Positions 9,835-20,252 of a DNA stretch of 53,193 nucleotides are shown here, piece by piece. Position 1 is the stretch's first letter. Each line of letters starts with the position of its first letter. The translations under genes and the position numbers were made by a program. Source of the stretch: Rubrivivax sp. (GTDB lineage: Bacteria; Pseudomonadota; Gammaproteobacteria; Burkholderiales; Burkholderiaceae_C); NCBI GenBank assembly GCA_021300575.1, contig JAJTDM010000044.1, forward strand, positions 1 to 53,193, written 5' to 3'. Under the pieces are notes generated by a model that worked only from the letters and a program-made list of their open reading frames with translations, was not told the origin of the DNA and ran no database searches.

Positions 9835-10932
9835 TCATGGGCGCCGCTGCAAGACCCCCGCGATGGCCTTGAGCGTGGACATGGGCACGTCGCCCATGAG
9901 GGTCAGCCAGTGCTCGGCCCCGCCGGGCTGGGACAGCGTGTGGGTGGCGCCCAACTGGGTCATGAAGGCGGGGCGGCCCGGCCCTTGCGCGGGCTCGATA
10001 AAGACCGACACCCGGGCCAGGCCGTCGCTGAACACCGCATGCACGGTGGACGCGGGCGCCTGACGCACCGCAGGGTCCGCCGGCAAGGCGATGGCCTTGC
10101 GAACGGCACCTAACAGGCTGAAGCCTGCAGGCAAGGGGCCCAGGGTCCAGCCCTCCTGCTCCAGCCGGGTCTCCTGGCTGGCCAGGTGCACCTCGCGCCA
10201 CCCGCCCAGATTGCGCAGCGGTGTCAACACCGATGCTTGACCGCCCACCACGTCCATCTTCAGTTCAGTGAAGGCGGACGACTCCAGCACACGACCATCC
10301 GGGCCCAGCACATCGGCCCGCAGCAGCAGGCCTGTGAGCTGATCGGCCCACAGGCGCTGAGCGTAGCGCCAGGCGTCGCGCGGTCTGAGCATGACCGCCT
10401 GCGCCGACCGGCCCGCCACGGGCTCAGCCCCCAACAGGCGCAGTTCGTAATGCTGCTGCAGCCGTGGCTCGAGCCCGGGCAACAAGCCCGGCTGACCCGC
10501 GATATCGCGTCGTGCCTTGCTGGCCACCCGCTCGGCAGGCCAGAGTGTCACCACCACGTCATCGTGGCGATACCGTCGCTGTTGACGTCCATCCAGCGCC
10601 TCGATCCGCTCAAAGGACTCGGCGCCCCGGCGGTAATGACCGATGCGGGAGCTTGACATGACATCACCGGCGGTGAACACCACGGTGCCCTCGTAGCTGT
10701 GACGCTCGGCAGCCCGCTGCACGCGCTGCAGCCAGGCCTGCGGGGAGACTTCCGACGCGTGCGCCTTGCCATCGGCCAGGGCCGTGGCAGGCTCAGGAGC
10801 CGCCATGGCAGATACCGCCGCCAGCGACCATCCCCAGGCGAGCAAGGCCACCGCCCAGCGGCGCAGGCAGCACCCTTGTAAGCCGGGCCACTGCAGCATG
10901 CAGCCGAAGGACTGGACCGCTGGGCGCCTCAT
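9835..10932 (-). CDS. rseB: Sigma-E regulatory protein RseB/MucB
   Basis: Periplasmic protein that binds RseA and senses lipoprotein-like or lipopolysaccharide signals, protecting RseA from proteolysis. It has 365 residues. A signal peptide is visible at about residues 20-45 (cluster around WAVALLAWGWSLAAVSAMAA). The MucB/RseB N-terminal domain shows YEGTVVFTAGDVMSSSRI and ERIEALDGRQQ; the C-terminal domain includes GFSLLG and VSVFIEP. Its ATG overlaps the rseA stop by 4 bases. An ATG further in (residue 12) is an alternative start. Confidence 0.9.
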   Translation of the reverse strand: MRRPAVQSFGCMLQWPGLQGCCLRRWAVALLAWGWSLAAVSAMAAPEPATALADGKAHASEVSPQAWLQRVQRAAERHSYEGTVVFTAGDVMSSSRIGHYRRGAESFERIEALDGRQQRRYRHDDVVVTLWPAERVASKARRDIAGQPGLLPGLEPRLQQHYELRLLGAEPVAGRSAQAVMLRPRDAWRYAQRLWADQLTGLLLRADVLGPDGRVLESSAFTELKMDVVGGQASVLTPLRNLGGWREVHLASQETRLEQEGWTLGPLPAGFSLLGAVRKAIALPADPAVRQAPASTVHAVFSDGLARVSVFIEPAQGPGRPAFMTQLGATHTLSQPGGAEHWLTLMGDVPMSTLKAIAGVLQRRP

Positions 10933-11678
10933 CGCTCCAGCACCACCGTCTCGAATCGTCCCGTTGCGCCGCCCGGCACGGCGGGACCTCCAGCTCGGTG
11001 CGCCCGGAGGTACTCGTCAAGCCGGGCGTCACGGATGAGTGGCCCATCGGCAGCGCGCCAGACCGGTCCCGCTGCAGCCGAGGCAGCCAGCGCCACCGGT
11101 GACTGCCCGTCGTTGGAGACCTCGAGACTCAAGTTCGATGAGGAAGCGCCGTTGTCCCACGGGTGGGTCAAGCCCAGCGCCAAAGCCAGAGCCAGGGCGG
11201 CCACGCCGCCGCCAGCGATCAGCGGGCCGTGGGAGGGCCACCACCGGACGAACATGTTACGGACCGCGGGCACGATCTGGCCGGCCCCAGAAACCCAGGA
11301 CCGCACCCCGTTCAGCGGCTTGAACGGCGCCGGCAGCACAGGGGTCGCCAGTTCCCCACGCAACTGTTCTTGGCAGGGACCTTGCGTCTGGGTTTGGGCC
11401 TGGGCCTGGGCCTGCGCCTGACCTTGCAAACGGGCCCGCAACTGCGGCAGGAACAAATCGCCTGGCGCATGCGCGGGCGCCAGGTCAGCCGAGCGCATGA
11501 CATCGCCGATCAGGTGCCAGGTCTGCCAGCGCTTTTGCGCGACTGCATCCCGCGCCCACAGGTCCAGGGCCTGCCGGGCCTGCTCGGAGTTGGTACGTCC
11601 GTCGGCCAGCAGCGAGAGCGCCTCCCACTCTGCCTGCGGCAGCGCAGCAGACGGCAGCATCTGAGCGTCAGTCTTCAA
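10929..11678 (-). CDS. rseA: Anti-sigma-E factor RseA/MucA
   Basis: Membrane anti-sigma factor that holds sigma-E at the inner membrane until cleaved under envelope stress. The start is TTG at 11678: GAGGA stands nine bases ahead of it, while the ATG at 11660 has no ribosome binding site. The N-terminal RseA_N domain (EWEALSLLADG, RWQTWHLIGDVMRS) binds the sigma factor. One membrane segment lies around residues 153-169 (AGGGVAALALALALGL). Between them is an odd Gln/Ala and Gln/Thr tract (about 91-104) coded by tandem hexamers. Its 249 residues seem long for the family. Confidence 0.88.
   Translation of the reverse strand: MKTDAQMLPSAALPQAEWEALSLLADGRTNSEQARQALDLWARDAVAQKRWQTWHLIGDVMRSADLAPAHAPGDLFLPQLRARLQGQAQAQAQAQTQTQGPCQEQLRGELATPVLPAPFKPLNGVRSWVSGAGQIVPAVRNMFVRWWPSHGPLIAGGGVAALALALALGLTHPWDNGASSSNLSLEVSNDGQSPVALAASAAAGPVWRAADGPLIRDARLDEYLRAHRAGGPAVPGGATGRFETVVLER
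11385..11420. repeat. Hexamer tandem repeat inside rseA
   Basis: About six degenerate copies of GGGCCT (plus-strand sense) encode the alternating Gln-Ala / Gln-Thr linker of RseA. Changes in copy number would keep the reading frame and alter only linker length. Confidence 0.6.
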
Positions 11679-11778
11679 GGTGGAGATTCCTCAACGGCAC
11701 TCTGCAAGGGCTGAGCCGACGGCGCAGGACGGCTTGATGTCTGCAAGACGGCACTGCGACATGCTGGCATCCCCCTAC

Positions 11779-12396
11779 TCACCAGCGGCGTCCTGGCCGC
11801 CGGTCCAGCAGGGGTTCGAGTTGTTTCGAGACGGCCTCTCGCGCTCGAAAGATGCGCGATCGCACGGTCCCCACCGGGCAGTCCATCAAAGCCGCGATCT
11901 CCTCATAGCTCATACCTTCCATCTCGCGAAGCACCAGGGCCTGACGCAGGTCGTTGGGCAACTGCGCCACGGCACGTTCCACCGCTTGGGCGATCTGCCG
12001 ACTGGCCAGCAACGCCTCAGGTGTTTCCGTGGTGGTTGGTTCCCGTTCGGCTGGAAAAGTTCCGTCCATGTCTTCATCGCCGGGCGGCAGGGCCGACTCG
12101 AAGACCAGCGGGTCGCGCCGCATGTCGGCCAGCGCCTTGCGCGCCGTGTTGACGGCGATGCGGTACAGCCATGTGTAGAAGGCGCTGTCACCACGAAACT
12201 TCGGCAACGCGCGGTAGGCGCTCAGGAAGGTGTCCTGCGTCAGGTCGCGCACCCGGTCCGGGTCGCGGACGATGCGGCCGATCAGCCGCTCGACCCGGCG
12301 CTGGTACTTGACGGCCAGCATCTCGAAGGCGCGCTGGTCCCCGAGCCGCGCACGCTCAACGAGGGCGAGGTCGGCGTCGACGGGGAAGTCGGCCAT
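11779..12396 (-). CDS. rpoE: RNA polymerase sigma factor RpoE/AlgU
   Basis: ECF sigma factor for envelope stress. It has 205 residues. Region 2 is clear (VERLIGRIVRD, DLTQDTFLSAYRALPKF, FYTWLYRIAVNTARKAL), as is region 4 (LPNDLRQALVLREMEGMSY, EEIAALMDCPVGTVRSRIF). A variable acidic linker (about 115-140) separates them. rseA follows after 100 bases, a usual sigma/anti-sigma arrangement. The stop of the membrane protein gene upstream is directly adjacent to the rpoE ATG, implying coupled translation. No GAACTT-type sigma-E promoter was recognised nearby. Confidence 0.94.
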   Translation of the reverse strand: MADFPVDADLALVERARLGDQRAFEMLAVKYQRRVERLIGRIVRDPDRVRDLTQDTFLSAYRALPKFRGDSAFYTWLYRIAVNTARKALADMRRDPLVFESALPPGDEDMDGTFPAEREPTTTETPEALLASRQIAQAVERAVAQLPNDLRQALVLREMEGMSYEEIAALMDCPVGTVRSRIFRAREAVSKQLEPLLDRRPGRRW

Positions 12397-12975
12397 TCAA
12401 GGTGAGGGAGGAGGCGTCGATACAGGTTCCGGCAAGCCCGGGGGCGCGCAATATAGCGCAACGCGCAGGCCGTGCCATGAAGGCCCGACCAGACGCTGCG
12501 ATACCGCCACCCACTGGAAGGAAGGCCGCCACCCATCAGCCTTGTCCGTCGCCTCCAGACGCAACAGCATCCAGACGCCCAGGTCGATCATCACTGCCGG
12601 CGTACAGACCTGCTCTGCGCCCAGACCCGCTGCGTCGAGATCGCCAGTCCCGCGATCGCCAACGTTGATCTCAGAGGGTTCAGGCCGTCCCGGCCCGCGC
12701 GACAGGAGCCGCCGCCTGCAACGCCACTCGCGGCCCGTCCATTCCAAACGGCACGGCGCCGTGAAACTTCCGCGCCAGCCCATGCAAGCCGACAGAGTGA
12801 CCAAGGCCAAGGCCACTGCCCAGGCCACAGGATGCTGCGTCATCCCCCACTGTTGACATTGCCAGAGCGCCAGCACCGCAGCCGCCAGTGCGCACAGCAG
12901 CGCACTGAAGGCCCGCCAGAAGGGCTCAGACCCCAGACCGACCGCCACGGGCGGCGGTTTTCTTGAAGTGGCCAT
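12397..12975 (-). CDS. Hypothetical membrane protein between fabF and rpoE
   Basis: Unrecognised protein of 192 residues (ATG 12975; an upstream in-frame start at 13008 is possible). Two hydrophobic segments lie at about 22-38 and 47-63, which would place both ends in the cytoplasm. The remaining part has a basic patch (about 84-100, RRRLLSRGPGRPEP), then a region with EVCTPAVMIDLGVWMLL-like character, and a Pro-rich tail. Its TGA abuts the rpoE start codon, so it is almost certainly co-transcribed with the sigma-E genes. No function is assigned. Confidence 0.7.
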   Translation of the reverse strand: MATSRKPPPVAVGLGSEPFWRAFSALLCALAAAVLALWQCQQWGMTQHPVAWAVALALVTLSACMGWRGSFTAPCRLEWTGREWRCRRRLLSRGPGRPEPSEINVGDRGTGDLDAAGLGAEQVCTPAVMIDLGVWMLLRLEATDKADGWRPSFQWVAVSQRLVGPSWHGLRVALYCAPPGLPEPVSTPPPSP

Positions 12976-13035
12976 CACGCCATCAGCCGACGGGAGGCCG
13001 GCCCACACAGGCCTGCCCCGCCCGACAGGCGAGGT

Positions 13036-14627
<1,592 letters not shown>

Positions 14628-14641
14628 TCAGATCCCCTGAT

Positions 14642-15391
14642 TCAGGCCATGTACATGCCGCCGTTGACATGCAGTTCGGTGCCTGTGACATAGCCGGCCA
14701 AGGGCGAAGCCAGGAAAGCCACCGCGTGCGCCACCTCCTCCGGCGTGCCCAGCCGACCCGCAGGAATCTGTTGCAGCAGCGCCGCTTTCTGCGCCTCGGG
14801 CAGCACCTCGGTCATGTCGGTGGCGATGAAGCCCGGCGCCACGCAGTTGACCGTGATCTGGCGGCTGCCCAACTCTCGCGCCAGCGCCCGGGTGAGGCCC
14901 GCCACGCCAGCCTTGGCTGCTGCGTAGTTGGCCTGACCTGCATTGCCGCTGGCGCCCACGACGGAGGTGATGTTGATGATGCGGCCATAGCGCTGCTTCA
15001 TCATCGGGCGGATCACCGCACGGCTCATGCGGAAGACAGCCTTGAGGTTGGTGTCCAGCACGGCGTCCCAGTCCTCGTCCTTCATGCGCATGGCCAGGGT
15101 GTCGCGGGTGATGCCGGCGTTGTTGACCAGCACGTGCAAGCCAGCGAACTCCTTGACGAGGCCATCGACTGCGGCTTCACAGGCGGGCGCGTCGTTCACG
15201 TTGAGCACCAGTCCTCGGCCGCCGAGCGGGGCTAGGGCCTCGGTGATGGCCTCGGCGCCAGCCTGCGAGGTGGCCGTGCCCACCACCCGGAAGCCGTGCT
15301 TCGCCAACGTCATCGCAATGGCCCGGCCGATGCCTCGGCTGGCCCCGGTGACCAGGGCCGTCTGGGTTTGCGAAGTCAGGTCTGCACTCAT
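14642..15391 (-). CDS. fabG: 3-oxoacyl-[ACP] reductase FabG
   Basis: NADPH-dependent short-chain dehydrogenase that performs the first reduction in fatty acid elongation. It has 249 residues. The nucleotide-binding TGASRGIG motif is at about 15-22, NNAG at 90-93, and the catalytic Ser143, Tyr156 and Lys160 (YAAAK) are present. The C-terminus ends in the FabG-type TELHVNGGMYMA. The ATG overlaps the fabD stop by 4 bases. Confidence 0.97.
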   Translation of the reverse strand: MSADLTSQTQTALVTGASRGIGRAIAMTLAKHGFRVVGTATSQAGAEAITEALAPLGGRGLVLNVNDAPACEAAVDGLVKEFAGLHVLVNNAGITRDTLAMRMKDEDWDAVLDTNLKAVFRMSRAVIRPMMKQRYGRIINITSVVGASGNAGQANYAAAKAGVAGLTRALARELGSRQITVNCVAPGFIATDMTEVLPEAQKAALLQQIPAGRLGTPEEVAHAVAFLASPLAGYVTGTELHVNGGMYMA

Positions 15392-16246
15392 GCCAGCAAC
15401 TCCCGGGCTTCGGCCAAGGTGGCCGGGTCGAACAGGGTCATGCTCACGGCGTCGGCATCGACGCGCTTGACCAGACCGGACAGCACTTTACCCGGCCCGC
15501 ATTCCAGCACATGGGTCAGCCCGCGCGCGCGCAGAGCCTGCATTACCTCCACCCAGCGGACGGGGCCGAAGGCCTGACGGTACAAGGCATCGCGCAGGGC
15601 CTCGGGGTCGGCCTGCACCACAGCATCGATGTTGTTGACCACCGGAATGCGCGGCGCGATCAGGGTCACGGAGGCGAGTTTTTCGCGCAGTCGCTCGGCC
15701 GCAGGCTTCATCAGCGACGAGTGGAACGGCGCCGACACGGCCAGCGGCAAGGCGCGCTTGGCACCCGCGGCCTTGAGCAGTTCGCAGGCCTTGTCCACAC
15801 CCGCCTTGGTGCCGGCAATGACCGTCTGCCTGAGATCGTTGAAGTTTCGCTGCCATCGCCCCCACCCCCACGGGCACGGCTTCCTGCATGGCCTGGGCGC
15901 GAAAGCGCACCAGCGGCAGCGCCTGGTCCAGGCTCAGCGCGCCCGCGGCCACCAGGGCGCTGTACTCGCCGAGCGAGTGACCCGCCACGGCAGCCGGCTC
16001 GTCGCCGCCCTCGTGTCGCCAGGCACGGTAGCAGGCAATGGCTGCGGTGAGCATCACGGGCTGGGTGTTGGTGGTGAGCTCCAGCGCCTCCTTCGGCCCC
16101 TCATGGATCAGTCGGGCGATATCTTCGCCCAGTGCCGCGGAGGCCTCCAGCAGCGTGGTGCGAACGGCCGGGTGGTCGCCCCAGGCATCGAGCATTCCGA
16201 CGGACTGGGACCCCTGGCCAGGGAAGACGAAGGCGAAAGGCTTCAT
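15388..16246 (-). pseudogene. fabD: Malonyl-CoA:ACP transacylase FabD, disrupted by an internal deletion
   Basis: FabD loads malonyl groups on ACP and is normally essential. The N-terminal part (ATG 16246) is normal to residue 133: PGQGSQ at 9-14, nucleophile Ser91 in GHSLGEY, then QEAVPVGVGAMAA. There the frame ends in unrelated sequence, and the remainder (from NFNDLRQTVIAG to the end, with APFHSSLMKPAAERL carrying the active-site His) continues in another frame. The 859-base span is short by about 74 bases compared with the family, the missing part being the roughly 25 residues that usually join GAMAA to VNFN. The lesion lies at about 15846-15848. As written the gene gives a 252-residue chimera. 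The flanking fabG and fabH are intact. Confidence 0.88.
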
Positions 16247-16313
16247 GCGAGCATCTCTTGCGTTGATCAGAGGGGTGTCTCTCGGGTGTCTGTCGGCCGG
16301 ATCTTGAGGGCCG

Positions 16314-17300
16314 TCAGAAGTCCAGCAGCACGGCTCCCCAGGTGAAGCCACCCCCCACGCCTTCCAGCATGACGGTGTCGCCTGTGCGCACCTGCCCGGC
16401 GCGAACCGCATGGTCCAGCGCCAACGGCACCGACGCCGCCGACGTGTTGCCATGCTGGTCGACGGTGACGACCAGCCGCGCCGGATCGAGCTTGAGCTTG
16501 CGCGCGGTGCTTTGCATGATGCGGATGTTGGCCTGGTGAGGGATCAGCCAGTCGACATCGGCCGCGGTACGGCCCGCCTTGGCAAGAACCGAACGGGCCA
16601 CGCTCTCCAGCACGCCCACCGCCAGCTTGAACACCGCCTGACCATCCATCTTCAGCAACGGGTCGCCCAGCACCTGCCCGCCCGCCACCGTGCCCGGCAC
16701 GCACAGGATGCCCACGTGGCTGCCATCGGCGTGCAGCTCGGTGGCCAGGATGCCTGGGGTATCGCTGGCCTCCAGGACCACGGCGCCGGCACCGTCGCCG
16801 AACAGCACGCAGGTGGTGCGGTCGTCAAAGTCCAGGATGCGCGAGAACACCTCGGCGCCCACGACAAGCGCCTTGGTCGCGGTGCCGGCGCGGATCATGG
16901 CGTCGGCCACGGTCAGGGCATAGACAAAACCCGAGCACACGGCCTGCAGATCGAAGGCCGCGCAGCCGGCCACGCCCAGCTTGTGCTGCAGGATGGCGGC
17001 GGTGGAAGGAAACACCATGTCGGGCGTGGACGTGGCCACGATGATGAGGTCGATCTCCGCGGCCTGCCGCCCTGCAGCGGTCAAGGCGCTGCGCGCCGCC
17101 TGCACGGCGAGGTCGCTGGCATTCACCCCGTCATCGACGAAATGCCGGGCGCGGATGCCGGTGCGCTCGACGATCCACTCGTCGCTGGTCTCCAGGCCGC
17201 GCTTGGCCAGCAGGTCCACCATGTCGGCGTTGGACAGGCGCCGCGGCGGCAGGTAGCTGCCGGTGCCGGTGATGCGGGAGTAGAGCGGCAAGGGGGTCAT
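16314..17300 (-). CDS. fabH: 3-oxoacyl-[ACP] synthase III FabH
   Basis: Starts fatty acid synthesis by condensing acetyl-CoA with malonyl-ACP. ATG at 17300 gives 328 residues; an ATG at 17336 would overlap plsX and extend beyond the conserved start. The Cys122-His255-Asn285 triad is present ([26 protein letters not shown]). It sits between plsX and fabD as usual. Confidence 0.95.
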   Translation of the reverse strand: MTPLPLYSRITGTGSYLPPRRLSNADMVDLLAKRGLETSDEWIVERTGIRARHFVDDGVNASDLAVQAARSALTAAGRQAAEIDLIIVATSTPDMVFPSTAAILQHKLGVAGCAAFDLQAVCSGFVYALTVADAMIRAGTATKALVVGAEVFSRILDFDDRTTCVLFGDGAGAVVLEASDTPGILATELHADGSHVGILCVPGTVAGGQVLGDPLLKMDGQAVFKLAVGVLESVARSVLAKAGRTAADVDWLIPHQANIRIMQSTARKLKLDPARLVVTVDQHGNTSAASVPLALDHAVRAGQVRTGDTVMLEGVGGGFTWGAVLLDF

Positions 17301-17310
17301 GACAGAGGGC

Positions 17311-18435
17311 TCAGTGAGCAGCGCCGGCTGCGACATCCGGCATCACCGCGTCGGCCACCAGGCCCTGGGAAGCCCCCGCGGCACCAGCGCCTGACGCCAC
17401 ATTCTGGGCGATGCGGCGCTCGACGCGTTCCAGCAGGCGGTTGCGTGCCGCATCGTAGGCACGGTCCAGCGCGTTCTCGAAAGAGAAGGCGTCAGCAGAG
17501 CCATGGCTCTTGAACACCAGCCCCCGCAAGCCCAGCAGTGCCGCGCCGTTGTAGCGGCGGTGGTCCACCCGCTGCTTGAATCGGCGCAGCACCGGCATGG
17601 CCACCAGGGCGGCCACCTTGTCGGTCCAGCTTCTGGTGAACTCCTGGCGGATGAACTCGCCCATCATGGAGGCGAGGCCTTCGGAGGTCTTGAGCAGCAC
17701 GTTGCCCACGAAACCATCGCACACCACGATGTCGGTGGTGCCCTTGAAGATGTCGTTGCCCTCCACGTTGCCGTGGAAGCGGATGCGGCCCTCGGCCGCC
17801 GCCTGGCGCATCAGGTCGGCAGCAGCCTTGATGGTCTCGCTGCCCTTGATGGCTTCTTCGCCGATGTTCAGCAAGCCGACGGAGGGGTCTTCCCGACCCT
17901 CGACTGCTGCCACCAGGGCGCTGCCCATCAATGCGAACTGCAGCAGGTGCTCGGCGCTGCAGTCCACGTTGGCGCCCAGGTCCAGCACGGTGGTGAACCC
18001 GCCCCGGCGGTGCGGCAACACGGTGGCAATGGCCGGGCGGTCGATGCCGTCCAGGGTCTTCAGCACGTAGCGGGCCACGGCCATCAGCGCACCGGTGTTG
18101 CCGGCCGACACGCAGGCATCGGCAGCGCGCTGGCCGTCGTCAGTGGGCTTGACCTGCGAGATGGCCACCCGCATGGACGAGTCGCGCTTCTTGCGCAGCG
18201 CCACCTCCACGGGGTCGTCCATGGTGACCACCTCGGTGGCTGCCACGCAGGTGACTCGGGGCCACTGCGCTGCGGGCTTCAGAGCCTCCTCCGTGCCCAC
18301 CAGGATCAGTCTTGCATCAGGATGCCGGTCCAGGAACGCCTTGCAGGCGGGCAGCGTCACCGACGGCCCATGGTCGCCCCCCATGCAATCCACCGCCAGC
18401 CGCACCTCGCTCAGGGGTTCAGGCCGGCTGGTCAT
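17311..18435 (-). CDS. plsX: Phosphate acyltransferase PlsX
   Basis: Makes acyl-phosphate from acyl-ACP, feeding PlsY in phospholipid synthesis. The 374-residue protein shows the family start [16 protein letters not shown] and the motifs [19 protein letters not shown] and [14 protein letters not shown]. The C-terminal 35 residues are Ala-rich and outside the conserved core. The rpmF-plsX-fabH-fabD-fabG-acpP-fabF order is conserved in proteobacteria. Confidence 0.96.
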   Translation of the reverse strand: MTSRPEPLSEVRLAVDCMGGDHGPSVTLPACKAFLDRHPDARLILVGTEEALKPAAQWPRVTCVAATEVVTMDDPVEVALRKKRDSSMRVAISQVKPTDDGQRAADACVSAGNTGALMAVARYVLKTLDGIDRPAIATVLPHRRGGFTTVLDLGANVDCSAEHLLQFALMGSALVAAVEGREDPSVGLLNIGEEAIKGSETIKAAADLMRQAAAEGRIRFHGNVEGNDIFKGTTDIVVCDGFVGNVLLKTSEGLASMMGEFIRQEFTRSWTDKVAALVAMPVLRRFKQRVDHRRYNGAALLGLRGLVFKSHGSADAFSFENALDRAYDAARNRLLERVERRIAQNVASGAGAAGASQGLVADAVMPDVAAGAAH

Positions 18436-18596
18436 GGAGAGTTCTCATCGGCACTGACCGTGCGGGCGCGGCCCCAGGGCGCATCAGCACATACGCCCAA
18501 GCGTGCCTTGCGGCGCCTTGGGCGGGAAGCATCTGACGAGAACCTGTGTCCGGCCATGAGGCGCCGAGCGGCGCAACGTTGCCGAGCCGTCCAGGA

Positions 18597-18779
18597 TCAG
18601 GCGTCGGCCTTGGTCTTGAGGACCTTGCGGCCGCGGTAGAAGCCGGTCGGGCTGATGTGATGGCGCAGGTGCACTTCGCCCGTGGTGGGCTCCACGCCAG
18701 TACCCGGGCTGCCCAGGGCATTGTGCGAGCGGTGCATGCCGCGCTTGGAAGGCGACTTCTTGTTCTGCTGAACGGCCAT
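18597..18779 (-). CDS. rpmF: 50S ribosomal protein L32
   Basis: Sixty-residue basic ribosomal protein starting [19 protein letters not shown], a recognisable L32 N-terminus, with the [14 protein letters not shown] segment at the C-terminus. The ribosome binding site CAGGAG precedes the ATG at 18779. A TAGAAT hexamer at 18851-18856 (minus strand) may be a -10 element for rpmF and the downstream fab genes. Confidence 0.96.
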   Translation of the reverse strand: MAVQQNKKSPSKRGMHRSHNALGSPGTGVEPTTGEVHLRHHISPTGFYRGRKVLKTKADA

Positions 18780-18850
18780 GAAAAACTCCTGGAGCGTCTG
18801 GCAGGCGGAGCGCGGGCTCACAGCCCCGGGTACCAGACGAAAAGCCCGCG

Positions 18851-18856
18851 ATTCTA
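18851..18856 (-). promoter_or_regulatory. Possible -10 element of rpmF-plsX-fab operon
   Basis: Minus-strand TAGAAT lies 71 bases before the rpmF ATG in the 188-base gap after yceD. The same hexamer is found ahead of acpP. No clear -35 is visible. Confidence 0.35.
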
Positions 18857-18967
18857 TCCTCTTCCATCAAAAGGTCCTCGCCAGCAGCAACCCCATGGCA
18901 CGGTGCACGCGGCCGGGCCTGCATGCAGCACGCGCACGCGGGTCGAACGCCAGGTCGAGCGCCGGGT

Positions 18968-19576
18968 TCAGGAAGACCTCTGACGCTTCAGCGCGCCCAG
19001 CACCGCGAAGGGGTGCGGCCGGTCTGAGGCCTGTTCGGCATCACCTTGGCCGTGCGCGCCTTGCGCACCAGCACCGGTTACCGACAGCGCCGCACCGGAC
19101 ACCTCCGGGGGGAGCAAGGGTTGAGGGCAGGTCTCATGGCGGGGCACGATGGGCAGCGCCATGATCAGTTCGTCCTCGACCAGGCTTGGCAGGTCCAACG
19201 GTCGACCCAGCGCCAGGAAGTCTTCGTCCTCGGAAGCTTCGTCCAGTTCTGCCGCCTCGTCATCGCTGCGAGCAAACCTGAACGTACGGTCAATGCGCAG
19301 GTTCACGGCCATGGGCTGCAGGCAGCGCTGACAGTTCAGCCAGATCGTGGTCTGTGCCTGCAGACGCAGGCGCAGTTCTGGGGCCCCTCCCAGCACCTCG
19401 CGGTGCGAGCCCGTGGCGCTCCAACGCACAAGGCCCGCCACCTCGTCGACTGGCGGACAAGTCCCTTCGGACAGCCGCAGGCACGATTCCAGGGGCACCT
19501 CGCCAGCCAAGCTGGCGCCCGCCCGCGCGAACTTGGCCACGTCCAGGCGTTGCGGATTCAAGGCGGCTGACTTCAT
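18968..19576 (-). CDS. yceD: YceD family (DUF177) protein
   Basis: Partner gene of rpmF in most bacteria; YceD proteins have been linked to 23S rRNA accumulation. ATG at 19576 gives 202 residues, and the in-frame sequence before it overlaps maf. The paired cysteines of the family are visible in LNCQRCLQPM, followed by the acidic stretch DDEAAELDEASEDED and then LDLPSLVEDELIMALPIVP. It is divergent from maf, leaving 61 bases for both promoters. Confidence 0.88.
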   Translation of the reverse strand: MKSAALNPQRLDVAKFARAGASLAGEVPLESCLRLSEGTCPPVDEVAGLVRWSATGSHREVLGGAPELRLRLQAQTTIWLNCQRCLQPMAVNLRIDRTFRFARSDDEAAELDEASEDEDFLALGRPLDLPSLVEDELIMALPIVPRHETCPQPLLPPEVSGAALSVTGAGAQGAHGQGDAEQASDRPHPFAVLGALKRQRSS

Positions 19577-19637
19577 GCGCACGAGTGTAGGAGGTGGGGA
19601 GCGGCCCCCGGCAGGACCGCCGCGCGACAATCCCGAG

Positions 19638-20252
19638 ATGACCAGCCCGCCCCCTCGCCTCATCCTGGGTTCCACTTCCCGTTACCGACGCGAACTCCTG
19701 ACCCGGCTGCGCCTGCCCTTCGAGGTGGAAGCCCCCGGCGTTGACGAGACACCACGGCCGGGCGAGGCGCCTGCAGCACTGGCGCAGCGGCTGGCGCTGG
19801 AAAAGGCGCGCGCCGTGGCCGCCCGCCACCCGCAAGACGTGGTGATCGGCTCGGACCAGGTGGCCGACCTGGCAGGTGAGCCCCTGGGCAAACCCGGCGA
19901 CCACGCGCACGCGGTGGCGCAACTGCAGCGCATGAGCGGACAGCGTGTGGTGTTCCAGACCGCGCTGGCTGTCGTGCGCCGGGACACCGGCTTCGAGGCT
20001 GTGGACCTGGCGGCGGTGAGTGTCACTTTCAGAACCCTGTCGGACGCGGAGATCGAGACCTACCTGCGGCTGGACGAGCCCTACGACTGCGCGGGCAGCG
20101 CCCGCAGCGAGTCCCTGGGCGTGGCCCTGCTGTCGGCGATCGACTCTGACGACCCCACGGCCCTGGTGGGCCTGCCCCTGATCCGGACCTGCGCCCTGCT
20201 GAGGGCTGCCGGGCTGGACCCGCTGGACGCGGCCGGGAGATGCGCCAGGTGA
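19638..20252 (+). CDS. maf: Maf-like nucleotide pyrophosphatase
   Basis: Maf/YceF-type pyrophosphatase hydrolysing non-canonical or pyrimidine nucleoside triphosphates. ATG at 19638 gives 204 residues. Motifs: LILGSTSRYRRELL at the start, the catalytic-region VIGSDQVA, the KARAVAARHP segment, and AGSARSESLGVAL (the ES..G pattern of the YceF subgroup). It is divergent from yceD. Its stop overlaps the start of the next gene. Confidence 0.92.
   Translation: MTSPPPRLILGSTSRYRRELLTRLRLPFEVEAPGVDETPRPGEAPAALAQRLALEKARAVAARHPQDVVIGSDQVADLAGEPLGKPGDHAHAVAQLQRMSGQRVVFQTALAVVRRDTGFEAVDLAAVSVTFRTLSDAEIETYLRLDEPYDCAGSARSESLGVALLSAIDSDDPTALVGLPLIRTCALLRAAGLDPLDAAGRCAR

Noticed and set aside
15388..16246. 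Programmed ribosomal frameshift in fabD
   Set aside because: About 25 conserved residues are missing at the joint, so frameshifting would not restore a normal protein, and no slippery heptamer with a following structure is evident.
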